A DNA stretch of 64,000 nt from Prorocentrum cordatum (taxonomy: Eukaryota; Sar; Dinophyceae; Prorocentrales; Prorocentraceae): the NCBI GenBank assembly GCA_963575745.1, contig CAUYUJ010018638.1:415001-479000 (forward strand), given 5' to 3'. Positions 32,302 through 44,232 of the stretch are shown one piece after another. Position 1 is the first letter of the stretch, and each line of letters starts with the position of its first letter. The notes under the pieces were generated by a model, which ran no database searches, was not told where the DNA came from, and saw only the letters and a list, made by a program, of their open reading frames with translations. The translations under genes and the position numbers were made by a program.

Positions 32302-33546
32302 CTAAACGCTTCCCTCCTCATGGTCCATCGCCACGTCATCTGCTACGCTGGGAGCTGCGGCTGCGGCTGCTGCCGCGGCTGCTGCTGCTCCACGCCCTGG
32401 CTCCTCTGCTGGTGTACGCTTCGGCTGCTTCCTGACCGCTTCTCGAGCTGGTGGCGGTGCCTCAGCTCGCGCCCCAGCCCGTGCTGCCAGGCCCTTCGCA
32501 ATGTCCTCCGCGCCCAGCAAAGCCGCCAGTCTGGCACTGCACTCCACAGCGTGGCACTGGCCCGTCTCGTCACGTGCTGGGCAGCCAGGTGCCCGACCCA
32601 ACCGGTTGAGAACCCCCTTGGTCGAATACCTCGGCATGTTCACGGCCTCCTGCGCCGTGAGCGTTGCCTCCGGGTCCAAGGGTGTGCAGATGATCTGGCT
32701 GAAGAGGTCATTGTTCCATCGCTTCTCGCCGGGCCTCCTGGCGATCGATCTCGCAAAGACCCGTCCACGAGGTGTGCCTATCATGTGCTCGTCACTGACG
32801 TTTGCCTTGCAGAGCCAGATGCCTTTGTCCCATCTGGCCTCCATCTTCCCCGCGGTTCCTGGGGGTAGCTTGTGCATCACGGTCTCCGCGAACGCTGCGA
32901 TCTGACTGTGGTAGTCTCGTCCTTTGAGCCGGCGGCATGGTGTCAGCCCATCTTTTCTCACGGTAAACCTCGTGAGGATCCAGCCTGCATGCCTCGGCAA
33001 CCAAGTGCCGATCGTCTCGCTTGGCTTCAGCTCCACTTTGTAGTGTGCGTTGACGGTGTACACGAGCGTGCGAATGAGCTGCTGGACTCTGCCTCCAGCC
33101 GCCTCGATCGGACCCTTGGACTTGGAATCGGGCCTCGGGTCGACCTGCAAAGCCGTCTCTTCATCTAGTGCAGCTGCTGCCGCTATCGCAAGCGCCGCGA
33201 TCGCGTTATCCTGATCACTCGACACCACCACGCGCTTGCGGCCCAAGTACTGCAACGCCTGCACCAGGGTCTTGATGCCGCAATCCACCGTGCCCTTCCC
33301 CATGACGTTGGCATTCTTGATAGCCGACGATTTGAAGTCCAGGCAGACCAGCAGTGTCATCACGTCACCGGTGCCCTTCATTCCTGGGAACGAGTAGTCG
33401 ATCCAGACCTGGGGCGTGCCCCTCTCCTGGTCCGTCCTGGGATGAACTTCTTCGCGTCCTCCTCCAGCTACGCATGCCTTGCACCACGAACGACACGGCC
33501 AGTGGGTAAGTCGATGTAGTTGACGTTCGGCAAGCGGTGGCATCAC
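32302..33546 (-). pseudogene. Copia integrase
   Basis: Residues 11-25 give HRLTHWPCRSWCKAC, the HHCC zinc-binding block. The catalytic core has WIDYSFPG (Asp50), VVSSDQDNAI (Asp111) and GPIEAAGGRVQQLIRT (Glu148), a D,D-36-E spacing close to the integrase norm of 35. RWDKGIWLCKANVSDEH and GRVFARSIARRP fit the C-terminal core of dinoflagellate copia elements. The tail is Ala-rich with an 11-alanine run near the end. It ends at an in-frame TAG, and upstream the frame meets TGA near 33577 while a neighbouring frame reads QRDAVELCDSPERRA. Confidence 0.85.
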
Positions 33547-33750
33547 TGGAAACCCTTCGCCCTCGCAGCCCTGCGCTCAGGACTGTCGCACAGCTCGACG
33601 GCGTCTCTCTGCTTGCGAACGATCTCCAGGTGGTCAGCAGGTTGAGCGTCTCCAGGTTATGCTGCTGCTGCCGCTGCGGCGGGTACCGCTCCTGCAGCTC
33701 ATGAGCTCGCTGCTCCTCCTGGGCTCACTCCTGCCAGCAGGTCCTGGCTG

Positions 33751-34140
33751 TCATCCATCCCGATAGACCGGAATGGGTCGAGATACCGCTTGCTGTCGTA
33801 GTGTGGCGATCGCGATTGCGGGCTCGCTGGCTGTGACCACGCGCTTCACCTTCATGTGCCAAATGCGGCCCTGCTGCACCAGTGGGAAGATCCGTCCGCT
33901 CGGCGCCTCCAGCACGCTTGAGTGCACCCCGTACTTGGGGGAACAAAAACCTGCCTCCAGCAAGTCCTGCTGCGCCACGATCGGGCACTTAACGTTCGTG
34001 ACCTGGGACCGCATCTTGAAGGTCTCCTGCTGCTGGTCGAGCGCCGTCGCCATGAAGTTGACCTCGCACGCGCCATTGTGGATGATCGACTGCCCTGTCG
34101 CGGCCTCAAGCGGCGGCAAGTTCTCCGGCTCAATCCAGTT
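33751..34140 (-). pseudogene. Copia protease remnant lacking the catalytic D-S/T-G
   Basis: The frame reads SSNWIEPENLPPLEAATG, then CEVNFMATAL and SQVTNVKCPIVAQQDLLEAGF, matching the part of copia protease after the active site. I read all three minus-strand frames across 34120-34200 and none has D-S-G or D-T-G, so the active-site segment was deleted or scrambled. Downstream, MDDSQDLLAG continues in another frame. Confidence 0.7.
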
Positions 34141-34141
34141 G

Positions 34142-34470
34142 CTACTGCCCTGCGGTCGGGAACGACTGCATTGGCGTTGCTGTTCTGGCTCGCCTGCTCC
34201 TGATTATCGAGTCTTTGTCTCCTGCGCGTCTCCGTCGCGTGTCCTGCCATCTTGCACCAGTCGCACCACTTGTCGTTCTTCGCAGCCTTGGACTTTCCTT
34301 TGTCGTCTGTACCTTTGCCTCTGGCGTTGCCTTTGTCGTCTTTGACTTTACATTTGGAGCTCTTGCCCTTGCCTTTGGTGTCGTTGCCGCCATTGACGTA
34401 CCAGCTGCGAACTGCATCCACGTCCACCGGCACCACCTGATCGTTGTCTCGATGCGAAACGCGATGATTC
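34142..34470 (-). pseudogene. Copia Gag C-terminal region with damaged zinc knuckle
   Basis: Lys-rich GKGKSSKCKVKDDKG and DDKGKSKAAKNDKW lead to CDWCKMAGHATETRR, a CCHC-type zinc knuckle (CxxCxxxxHxxxx) in which the final Cys is Arg. The block sits between capsid-like sequence and the protease remnant, as in copia Gag. Confidence 0.7.
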
Positions 34471-34544
34471 ACGATGTAGTCCATGATCTCCTTTCTGATG
34501 TCCTTATATCATGAGCCTGTTCGAGTATAACGTCAGGTGAGACT

Positions 34545-35070
34545 TCAGAACTTCACCTTCCTGCCCTTGGACCAGCGCGTTCGCCTTGAAAGGCTCTGGC
34601 AAGATATCATCGGCCTGCTCCTCAGACTCGGTAACCTCGCGCCCCTTGTCTCGATGGCTTCACGGTGACCGACTCCAGCCTTGAACGTCGTGTCCAACAG
34701 CTGGTTGAGCAGCGCCCCTTGTCTTCCTCTGTCTCTGGGTTTGTGCCCCATGATCAACTGTCTCCAAACCTCGAAACCGCTGGGCTCTTCGTGTTCTTGA
34801 CCAGCTTGAATCCAAGAGTCTTTATCATCATGCCCACCGCCAGCAAGAGGAACAACATCCTCGAGCGCGTCTCGTCTCCAGCCTTCTCGTCATTGAACGA
34901 TCTGCCCATGACCACTTCTTCGCCCATGGTCGTACTCCTAACCATCAGCTCGGTGGTGCGCTCGTCTTGGGACGCAACGTAGCTGCGAAACAAGAAACAC
35001 CAGTCTGACCTGGATTCCGGCTTGCCATCGAACCGATCGGGATTCTCATTAATCTTCGTGTCGAACGGCG
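34545..35070 (-). pseudogene. Copia Gag capsid-like region
   Basis: Fragments in successive frames read ELDATPFDTKINENPDRFDG, KPESRSDWCFLFRSYVASQ, then MVRSTTMGEEVVMGRS and FNDEKAGDETRSRMLFLLL, and later LLNQLLDTTFKAGVG. FDGKPESWxxW-type sequence is the usual Gag start in dinoflagellate copia. At least two frame changes separate the fragments. Confidence 0.65.
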
Positions 35071-35313
35071 TCGCATCGAGCTCCGCCGTCGCCGCCGTGG
35101 CCGCTCCTGCCGCAGCCCCTGCCGCCGCGCCGCCGTCGGCGGTCCGCGCGGCTGCCTCTTGTAATTAATCCGCTCGATCCCGCGGTCGCCGAGCTTCCTG
35201 GACTCTCTCTCACCGCCGCTGCTGATGCTGATTCGCTCAAAGCCCTCGTTCTCGCCAGACCTTGCCGACGTCGATGCTCCTGCCGTGGGTCGCGTAGCGC
35301 CGCAGCGCCCCGC

Positions 35314-35469
35314 TGCCGTCCGAGAGCCCAAAGTGGGCGGCGGCATCTGCGGGAGGCATCTGATCTCACAACCGAAACCTTTCTTTCTCTAGCCTCGAGA
35401 GGGGCTTCGGAGCTCAGCAAATCATAGTTCCCTGAAACAGTATCAGGCTAGGAGGCGATATGACACGCA
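35314..35469 (-). repeat. Copia 5' LTR
   Basis: Minus-strand start TGCGTGTCATATCGCC and end CCGAGAGCC mate CGGACGGCA. It is about 156 bp, in direct orientation with 30111-30270. No convincing tRNA-type primer-binding site is seen just inside its end. Confidence 0.85.
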
Positions 35470-35749
35470 AGGCGCCCTCAAAACCAAGCCCAGAGAGATT
35501 TCGCACGCCTCCGCATCTGGCGATCCAAGCAACCTCGCGGCCCGATCCAAGTCGCACAACCCACCGTGACGCCCCGGCCCAGACCGAAATCCCAAATCTC
35601 GGGTTGGGGGGGGGGCACGAGTCCCACGCGTGTTTCAATGTTCCCCGACCTTGCCCCATTGGGGATGAAGGGCCGCGTTGGGCCTTCGGATAGGTGGTAG
35701 CCTTCGTGCTCTCGCGCCGACCCACCCCCCTCCCAAGGGGAGATGAACT

Positions 35750-38700
35750 CACCTTCCCGTGGGCGCATGCTTCGTTCGGCGTCTTGGGCGGGAAGGGCTG
35801 TCTGAACGCGCATTCGTGCCCGCGTTCGACTGCGAGCTTGGAAGAGAGCCAGCGCCCCGTTGGATCCGGACTTCCCTCCAACACGCATGGGGTGATATGT
35901 CGAATCTGCTAAACCACGCAGCATTCGCATGGCCAACCAACATTCGGGCACAGTCTCCGGAATGTCGCGCACGACCAGTCGCTGCACGGGGGGCGACAGG
36001 AATGCAGGACGGCAGGGCATGGGCGAGAGAACGCAGCAGAGGGAGAAGGGGCGGACAAGAAACAAATGAACCACTCATCTCCCGCGACCGCACAACGCCC
36101 GAACCTGCAGATGCTTGCTCGTTCCCGGCCGGCACTTGCGGGTGGTGAGCCAAGCGTCGCGCGCGCCGCGGAGATACGTGGTCCCGATACGCGGTGAAAG
36201 CTTCAAGTTTGAGATCAGCTGATTTATCCATGCGCAATCATCGACAAAGGGGGCCCTAGGCCGAAAGTGCTTCGCGCGCATCAGAAGGTCTGCAACAGGG
36301 GAAGGACGAGGGTGCCCCAACCGAAGGAACTTGCATGCCATTCTCTGGGGCCCAATAGCTTCAGGCCTCCAAGCGTGAGAACGATCGCTGTGGCAGCAGG
36401 TTGTGCATGATCGAGTGATTCAACCATTTCAACGGAAGTCAAGGATATCCTCGCCGGAGACTCCATTCAACATGGAATGCAAAAAGGCGCCAAGGAATCC
36501 CAAAGATACGCGGAAACTGGGACGGCGCGAGACATGGCAGCAAGGGCCGAGCAGACCATGTATCTAGGCTCGAAGGTCACTCCGATATTCCAGATCCTCT
36601 GCGCACTGGATCTGGAGATGGAATGGCGCGCAAGCAAGCCGCTGCAACGCCGCGCGATCAGGACATCGCGCGCTCGGCGACAGGGCTGCCTTGCCAGGCG
36701 CGGGAGAGGACAAGAAGTCCAGAGACATCGCGAGCACAAAGGTTGTGGAGGAGAGAGCGACGCAGCAAGCAAATGCGCGATGCGCGATCAAGCAACGCAG
36801 CGCGTGCCCCCCCCCCCCCCCCTCCCGTCGCATCCGCCAGGGCCCAAGAATACGGCGAGATATTTCCTGCATCGGGGCTTGGTTTTCCGAGCATCCAGCC
36901 GCGTGCCCCGCAAAGATACGCGCGCCTTCCGCGGGGCCCTGAAGTCCAGGAATAGCAGCCGCAAAGACGCACTGTCGAGGTGCAAAAACAGCTCGGCGAC
37001 GACGGCGTTCTGCGCAGTCCACGTGGCGATAATGAAAGGACTGGCAAAAGTCGCAACAGGCATATCCAACGTCGTCGGCAAAATTGAAGAGGCGAGCAGG
37101 CCGATCGGACATGCGCTGGCAAAGCACGCGCTGAACAAATTTAATCGCTAGGGCGGAGATCAGCGCTGCAAGGGGGCAACCTGGCTGCGCACCCATCCGA
37201 CGGCCCAGCCCGAAAAGTTCATTCCACAAAACAACAGATATACTTGGATATCGGGCTACAGATGCACAACCGTCTGCGCGACGTGGCCAGGAAACCCTAA
37301 TCCCTGAGCGTCTGGGAGATCCACTCGCGGCTTAGTCAGTAGGGGGGGCGCGGCAATGTCCAGGAAGCAGGAAGAGGGCCCCTGCATTGCGGTATCCACA
37401 CCAAACGAACCACTCCAGGACCCTGCGTTCCAAACCGACGACGTTGTCCAGACTATTTCGCCCGCGGACGGACGCCCGAGCAGACCTCGGAGCCCCGCGA
37501 TGCGCTTGCCGCGTGCACGAGGCGCCCAGAACGCGACGCGAAAACCGCGTTGCCAGTACTGCCCATAGCACGCGCCCGCGTCTGCCAAGGGTCCAGGGAT
37601 GCCTTCCGCAGTCATTGGCGCTGTGGCCAGACAACAGCGCTGCAAAAGTTAAGGCTGGAAGAGGGCTCTGGAAGCCACGAGGGACTTCGCAACTGCGATG
37701 CCGAATCTGATGAACACGATGAACATCCGCGCGCCACATGGGAACTCCGTCGGGGCCAGGGGCGGAGTCGTTCCTGGCAGCCGCAACGCCAATGAAGGCC
37801 CTGAAGTCAGGTGCGACATCGACCCCAGGAGCAAGATGGGGAAGACGCCGCCGAACTTGAAGAGCTTCCGACGGCTGGGGGGCAAAGCTTGACTCGATTG
37901 CATCTACTTGGGCGCTATCGGGCCCGACGAGTTTTCCATCTCCATGCAGGCGGGAAGTCCAACTTTTGCTGCTCGCCGGTCGCATGCATTCGACCTCGCT
38001 TGCAATGCTGGAGCGGGGCCCATTCGCATTCAATGTTTCCGCGTGGGCATTTAAGGGCGGCGCGCTGGCCCCAAACGAGAACTCGTTGGAACAGCGCGCG
38101 CAGCGCCATCGTGATCCGACTGCGGGCGGGGCGCCAGCGCAGGCGCGGCCAAAGGAAACGACTGGCAGATGCATTCCGCCACGGGGAAGCCAGCAGCAAC
38201 GGCCGACGCGGGCGCGCAGGGCCAGCGGGGCGGGAGGCCATAGCAGGCCACGGGAGGACATATGGGAAGCCATTGTAGCGATAGGCTGCCCAGCAACGAC
38301 GGCCGGGCCCCGCCTCCACGCGGTTGCCCACGAGGCCCACAGGCGCTAGAACGCGGGTGCTCCCAGGCGCGCAAGCACGCTCAGAGAAACTGTCGGGAAG
38401 GCGCTCGCAGGAGCGCAGCGGCGCTCGCGGGCGCCGAGGCGCCGACAGGCGTCGCCAGGCGATCGCGAGCGATCGCACGCGCCCGGTGGAACGACCGCAG
38501 GCGCTGCCGGGAGCACGCAGGCGGACGCAATGGCCGCAGAAACGCGCGGGCGGTCACGGTCATCGCCGCCCGCTGCCCTCGCGGCCCCGCGCGCGCGCGG
38601 CCCGAGAGCGGCGCGCAGCGGAGCCGAGCCCGCGAAGAGTCCGCGAGCACCAGCAGGAATCTGCCGCGAACCCTTGCTGGAAACGCAACAGAATCCACGA

Positions 38701-40620
38701 GGACCCCCGGGAATCTGCCAGGACCAGGCACGGCACTTTCCTGGGAACCTTTCAGGGTGCAATAATCTGCGCGAACTCTGGGTAATCAGCGGGGAAGTTT
38801 TCGAGACTTCATCCAGGGAAATCTCTGGGGTGAGGAAGCCCAAAAAACAACGAGGGGGCCCGGGGGGCCCTGGACGGCGCCGTCGCTGTCGCCGTCGCCG
38901 TCGTCGTCGTCGGCGGCCCTCGGAGAAACCGATGGCCCCCGAAGCCCTTGGAAAGCATGCTGGGGGAACCCCGAATGGGACCTCGGGAGGCCTCTGGACA
39001 TCGTCGTCGCCGACGCCGTCGCCGACGTCATTGTCGTCGTCGTCGTCGTCGGCGTCGTCGTCGGCTTCGTCGTCGTCGTCGGCCTAGCGCCGCGAGCTTG
39101 TCCGAGATGGCGCCCTCGGCGATGCGGGGCGCGTTCGGGCGCGCGCCCGATGTCTGGAATGGCGCGCAAACGCGCGCGAGAGCAGTCGCCCCATGAGAGC
39201 GCAACCAGGGACAAAGACAACGATGGTGGAGATGATGATGACGAGAATGACGATGACGCCCGAATAGTAAAATGGCCCGGCGTCGCGTTCCAGGCGCGGG
39301 ATCGCACGCGGGCGAGGCGCGCGAGCTCGCGCCCGAGGCGCGCCGCCGCGACTGAAACGCGCCAGGAAGTAAAACAGCGGAGCTTCAATGCCCGATCATT
39401 GGGCCTCGCGACGAGGGCGCGCCCGCGGGCCTGCGTTCCCAAAACCTACATGTCGAGGGCCCGTCGCCGCGCGCATCTCCGACCTTCGCGCGGGAGAGGC
39501 CGGCGCGCGAAGCGCCCGGCAAATCGCCGGGCGCATCGCCCGGCACGTCGTCGGGCATATCGCGGGGCAAGGCAGCGGGCATGTCATCGAGCGGTTCGAC
39601 GGGCATTAAAGCTTGGCCCGCTACGCCGCCCCCGCCCCGCCCCCAGAGCTGTTCGGGCGCAGCGAAGCCGACGCGGTCGCGGCGTGGGAGAAGCGCCGAG
39701 ACCTGAGGGGCCCATGGAAATTGTCGTCATTGAAGTGCGCGCCATAGCCCTGGCATCTTCTGCACCCTGGCAGGGTTCGTGGGTGACATATGCCTCGCCC
39801 AACAGGGCGTCGTGCGCGCCGGCGCGAAGCGCGAGGCGCGCGCGGAGCATTGCGGGCTGCCTCTACGCGCGCAGGCGCGCGATCCAACGGGCGCGCGAGA
39901 TCGCGAGCACGTCCGTTCACTCCAGCGCGCGCGTGCCAATCCAAAACTTCATCGGTCGTCCCATTCGCATTCAGAAGGTCGAGACGAGCACGGAAATGAC
40001 GCTGGGGGGCGTCGTCGACGATCTGCGCTGTGCGCTGCGTCGCCTCAATCTGCTCTATCTCAACGTGCTGAGTGCAGAAAGCGGCGAAACGACCGAGCAG
40101 CGCAGCGCCGTCGCCCGTCGCCGGGCCCCACTCCACACGGCGACGAATTCAACCCTGATCGCCAAAATTCCAGGCGCCGCCGGCGATGCAGCGGGCGCGG
40201 CGCTGCTGGGCAAGGGACCAAGCAAACCTGCGCAAAACGCACCTAGCTCCAGGACGTCCGGCACTGGATCGAGATGGGTGCCCCCGAAACACACGGCCCG
40301 ACCAGGGCCGCTCAGAGGAAAGACGCCGCGCCGGCCCTCTCTGCTGACGTCAACGTGGGCACCGCAACTTGCAATCCCCATGCGTGGCAATAAAAACAAA
40401 AGGAACGCGAATGGGCAGAACTGGGGCACCCGCGATCTGAAATGCCGCGGTCGGCCATCGGCCCGCGAGTTCCCCGCGATAGAACGGCCGCGCGCCGCGC
40501 AGAGAAACGGCGAGCGCACGCCTCTCGCACAGACGGGCGTGATAAACGCGCGCACTTCCGAGGGCAGCAGTTTAAGTCCAGTCTGAAAAGCTCGAAATGT
40601 CCGAGGGGGCGCCAAGGTGG
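35750..40620 (-). pseudogene. Non-LTR (LINE) retrotransposon relic, endonuclease-like plus reverse transcriptase
   Basis: On the minus strand, THLDPVP (about 40280) and GILAIRVEFVAV (about 40175) resemble the HLDP and GDFNFV blocks of AP-type endonucleases. They continue after a frame change as MEWGPATGDGAALLGRF and HVEIEQIEATQR. RT motifs follow in order: NDSAPGPDGVPMW (37763), RGRNSLDNVV (37466), CFLDIAAP with Asp near 37360, GAQPGCPLAALISALAIKF (37190), FNFADDVGYA (37080) and KYLAVFLGPGG (36862). Downstream are LWDSLAPFCIPC, TGA at 36467, then LGPREWHASSFGWG. Motif order is canonical, but at least four frameshifts and the TGA make it dead. The endonuclease part is the weaker claim. Long plus-strand frames here are shadows. 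Confidence 0.78.
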
Positions 40621-40899
40621 GGCCCGCGTGTGGAAGTCAAACGAAAACCAAGGAGGAAAGGACAGGGATAACTGCTTCACATTGCGGCGAATGCCAGGCG
40701 CAGGCCCGACGCCTTCATTCTCGCAGGACCCATCAGTCCTGCCCCCAGTGTCCATAAAGACAGAAGGCGGGGTTGACGAAGCAGAGGAAGGCGTCGGATC
40801 CGCCGAGGGAGCCGGGGCCGAGGCCGTAGAGGTGGATCGAGAAGCCCCAGACGAGAGCGCAGGCAAAATGCTGGGAACTGCCCTTTGATTTTCCGGCGC

Positions 40900-42200
40900 T
40901 GCACGCGGTGAATATCAACCGCGCTAGGAGCGCAACTGGCTCTGGATCAGCTAGGAAAATGAACTGGCCATCTCGATCGGGGGCCATCCTCAAGCATGGC
41001 AACTGTGAGTGCCGCTCGACCGCCGCCCACCTCATCGCCGGGAGCGAGCCTTACGAGGTCATGGATCACTTCGCTAACGCTGCACGACTCAATAAAAAAG
41101 ACTCCTTCCAGGCCTGGTCATGGAGCAACGCAGCGCGCATGAACTCCCAGAATTGGCCCAGGGCGTATGATTTGTCGCGGATGTGCACCGGTTGGCCAAA
41201 AACCGAGTCGCAACTGAACGCCCCCCCCCCAACGTCTTCGGATCACGCCACAAAAAATTGAGACTGGGGCCCGTGTCCTTGCCCCGCGCGGAAAACGCAC
41301 GAGCGGCACCCTCGTGTTCGAACTTGAGATTGTAGCATAGTTTGTAGCTCTGACACAGGGCGCGAGCTCCAACTAGAAGCCCAGGAACAGCAGCATGCAG
41401 CAGTTCAAACTGCGCCTGGAACAACCTCGACAGCAACATACGTGGGAAACCTCTGACCCGTATCTTGGACCTGTCGCCCACGTGGCCGTTCCCACCTCGC
41501 GGGCTCGACGGCCCTGCAAGGGCGGCACTGGGAACACATTCCCAGCCGCGGCTCCTCTTAGTCTTGGGCTCCCCGACGGAAGAGCTCCACGGACCCGGAA
41601 ATGTCGAAAGCGATAGAGGGTACGCGAGGAGACGGGGCTGGACTCGATCGCGCTCTCCGCGGCGATCATCTTGGCGCCCAAATCGGCGACACTCACGAGC
41701 GTCGGAATGGCTGGATCTGATCGACCATCATCCAACGGGAGAGTCGAAGTGCCAGGCGTTGGTGCGCAGCCAACCTCCAGTCTATATGTTTCCTGCCTGG
41801 TCGAATTCCGCCTTCATATTCGCTTGTTCTAGATTGGGTTCGGCGATCTGGATTTCGAAAATTATCGCCCATGGCCTTGCCCTAACCCATGCCGCCGGCC
41901 AAATTGGTCCTCATCGGTTGCAGCTGGGTGCCGACCACGTGGCCCAAGGCGGCCAGATCCTCAGACGAGAGAGCGGCATGGCGGCAGGGAAAATACAGGA
42001 AGTGTCCGCCCAGGCACGACATCTGGGATGGCCTCCTCGACAGAGGCTGCCCACTCAAAAGCGCCCCAGCGGTTTGAGCCAAAATGGCAACAGGATTGAG
42101 GCATTCGGGTTGGGTTGGTGGGTGTTGGTGGGTGGTGAGTGTCTGGCGATCCACGACTGTAGACGGCCCGGTTGACACGCAACATGTGGCACCTCGTCGT
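40900..42200 (-). other. Possible 5' extension of the LINE relic; no gene assigned
   Basis: Minus-strand frames such as SVADLGAKMIAAESAIESSP and FQAQFELLHAAVPGLL have normal composition and follow the same strand as the LINE, but I recognise no domain. They may be LINE ORF1 or the start of ORF2. Confidence 0.35.
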
Positions 42201-42334
42201 TAATCCCACCAGCCCTCTGGGCGTAGGTGGTCTAGAGCAGATCCTCTTCCACCCCTCCCTCTTCCCCCTTGGGGAGGGGTTTACCCCTCCCCCTACCCCC
42301 TCCCCTGGACCTGGACGGGGGGGGCCGCGGGTAG

Positions 42335-42880
42335 TTAGAGCGTCCAAGATGGCCCAAGACGGCTCCAAGAGCGCCTCAGAGAACCCAAGATGAGCTCCAA
42401 GATGGCTCAAGATAGCGCAAGATCGCTCACGATGGCTCCTAAGATGGTTCCAAGAAGCCCAAAGACGGCCCCAAGATAACTCCAAGTGGCCAAACAGCTC
42501 CCCAAGGAGGCCCCGAAGAGGCCAAAATCGTCCCAAAACCTAAGGAAAATCAATGATTTTTGCTTTCTCGCCTTTTCGCTTCCGATGGCTATCCGAGGCC
42601 TGGAGATGGCTCCAAGATGGCCCAAGAGGGCCCCAAGAGAGCCCCAAAAGAGCCCCAAGACGGCCCCAAGAGCGCCCAAGAGCACTCCAAGAGCGTTCCA
42701 AGAGGGGTCCAAGAGGCGATTTTAGGGGCTTCCGAGGGGGGGCGCTAATTAAACCCCCCCTCTTGTTTGATCGACTCCCTCCAAGATGGCCCCAAAAGCG
42801 CCCCGAAGGCTCCCCAGAGCGCCTCAAGAGGGTCCCAAGAGGCGCCCAAGATGCCCCAAGGCGCCCAAAAAGCCCTCCAA
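42335..42880 (-). repeat. CTTGGGGCC-type repeat, block 3 (complementary orientation)
   Basis: Reads CCCCAAGAGAGCCCC and CAAGATGGC on the plus strand, the complement of the 4.3- and 8.3-kb blocks. Its island near 42540-42590 (AATCAATGATTTTTGC, then TTTCTCGCCTTTTCGC) resembles, in reverse complement, the island at 4662-4735. Confidence 0.75.
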
Positions 42881-42909
42881 GAGGCCCTCAAAAGACCCCC
42901 AAGAAGCTC

Positions 42910-43035
42910 CTTCCCCTCCTCCTCCTCCTCCTCCGATTCTTCCTCCTTCTCCGTCCTCCTCTCCTCCTCCTCCTCCTCCTCTTCCCCCTCCTCCTCCTCC
43001 TCCTCCTCCGACGACGACGACGACGACGACGACTC
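42910..43035 (+). repeat. (TCC)n and (GAC)n microsatellite
   Basis: CTCCTCCTCC ending in a GACGACGACGAC run. Frames across it are rejected as genes. Confidence 0.95.
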
Positions 43036-43443
43036 CTCTTCCATCCTCCCCCTCTCGGGGTCTGTGACAGCTTCCCCCGCCCTTTGTTATTCTGCATGCT
43101 CCCCGACTTCCCTGATCACCTCAACTCCCCTGAGCATCGTTTCTGGATGGGCTGGTGGGGATACGCGAAGCGTCAACAATTTTTCCTGTGTGCCGAACAG
43201 CGCGCACGAGGCCACGAGGGACTTCCCAGGAAGCGTGCGCCCGTGCCCCCAGACCTCCTGGGAGGGGGGAAGGAGGGAAGGCTTAGAAGAACTCGGAGCA
43301 GGGCGACGCGAGACAGCGGCAACTCAAGGTCGGTCCCCAAACCCCTGCCAGGCCTGCAAGCGGAGCGACGCGGGCCCCCCCCGGAGACCACCGACCGCTG
43401 TCCCAGCCCGCCCTGTTCGGAGGGGGAGGAGGAAGGGGGAACA

Positions 43444-43511
43444 TTGGCCATCGCTCGGACGTCAATTTCTCCTCGCCGAAGGAAGAATGCACACGTCCGA
43501 GCGATGCCAAG
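43444..43511. repeat. Small fold-back, GGCATCGCTCGGACG arms
   Basis: Left TTGGCCATCGCTCGGACGTC, right CGTCCGAGCGATGCCAA, loop about 30 bp. A second copy is at 59418-59516 and a diverged one near 57695-57800. Confidence 0.75.
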
Positions 43512-43710
43512 AGGAGGAAGGGGGAACACGGCACTGCGCCCCCACAGTTGGCGAGCCGGCCTGCCCGCGGTCAGGAAAGGATAGCCCATTGCTACCCTCG
43601 AGCGCCGCTTCTTGCGGACGCAAGGGAACTTTGGCTGGGACCTTCCACTCGCGCTGGATCCTGCCAGCTCTGGACGCGCCGGGCCAGGGATGCAAAGGGC
43701 AAAACCCGGC

Positions 43711-43850
43711 GTAAACATGGACGGTTTGAGGTCCGCGCGGATTTCTCGGATCCGCGCCGGGAGGGTCGGCGCCAGAGGCGCCGCTAGGGAGGCCGACAGC
43801 AGATCCACGAAATCCGCGCAGAGTTCCGAAAGTTTATGCTTATAGCGCAT
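43711..43850. repeat. Family D fold-back element, moderately diverged
   Basis: Arms GAGGTCCGCGCGGATTTCTC and CACGAAATCCGCGCAGAG, with GTAAACATGG at the left and TTTATGCTTATAG at the right in place of the usual CATAAACAT. Confidence 0.65.
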
Positions 43851-44024
43851 TCTTCTTCGAACAGAAGCAACACTAGTAGGAGGAGGAAAGCCGAGAAAAG
43901 GGGCGAGGGAGAGAGGGAGGGGAGGAGACATCTGCCTTCAAAGCCCTTTGGCTCAGCACAATAAGGATCATCGCATCGGAGGCGGATCCCTGCTGTGGGC
44001 AAGGCATGTGGGCACCTGCGAAAG

Positions 44025-44170
44025 ATATGCATTTGGAGGGGAAACAACACACAGACACAGCTCATCGTCAACTCCCAGGGACATATGGGAACTTGGGGGG
44101 AAGACGACAACCCAGAAAATGTAAGGACACATGCAGGGGATCCTGGGATCCGTGTCCATTTACTTGTGTG
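44025..44170 (-). repeat. Family J dispersed repeat, copy 3
   Basis: Plus-strand GGGAACTTGGGGGGAAGACG and CGTCAACTCCCAGGGACA correspond to the complement of the copies at 12640 and 18090. Confidence 0.6.
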
Positions 44171-44232
44171 CCCCTGGGCCCCTGTAGTGTACTCGCGCGG
44201 GCCCCTTGCCCTTTGCCAGGGCCTGCCTTGGG

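Larger units (their letters stand above)
30111..35469 (-). mobile_element. Degraded full-length Ty1/copia retrotransposon
   Basis: LTRs at 35314-35469 (5') and 30111-30270 (3') flank, in minus-strand order, gag-like sequence, a protease remnant, integrase, reverse transcriptase and RNase H. That order is diagnostic of Ty1/copia. The pol frame carries TAG at 32302-32304, TGA at 32089-32091, TGA at 31076-31078 and a one-base frameshift near 31315, with more breaks upstream of 33546. A motif-A Asp is replaced by Gly. The element is inactive. The wording of conserved blocks resembles dinoflagellate copia families. Confidence 0.92.

Noticed and set aside
30106-35476. 5-bp target duplication of the copia element
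   Set aside because: GCGCC occurs near both LTRs but is offset by two bases at the right, so it is not counted.
1277-36469. TGA reassignment as a sense codon
   Set aside because: All in-frame TGAs are in decayed transposons that also carry TAG or frameshifts; CpG decay is simpler.
36477-37151. A 224-codon plus-strand frame
   Set aside because: Antisense to LINE RT motifs B and C.
39150-40586. A 478-codon plus-strand frame
   Set aside because: It lies opposite the LINE endonuclease-like region, is Arg/Ala-rich and has no motif; judged an antisense shadow.
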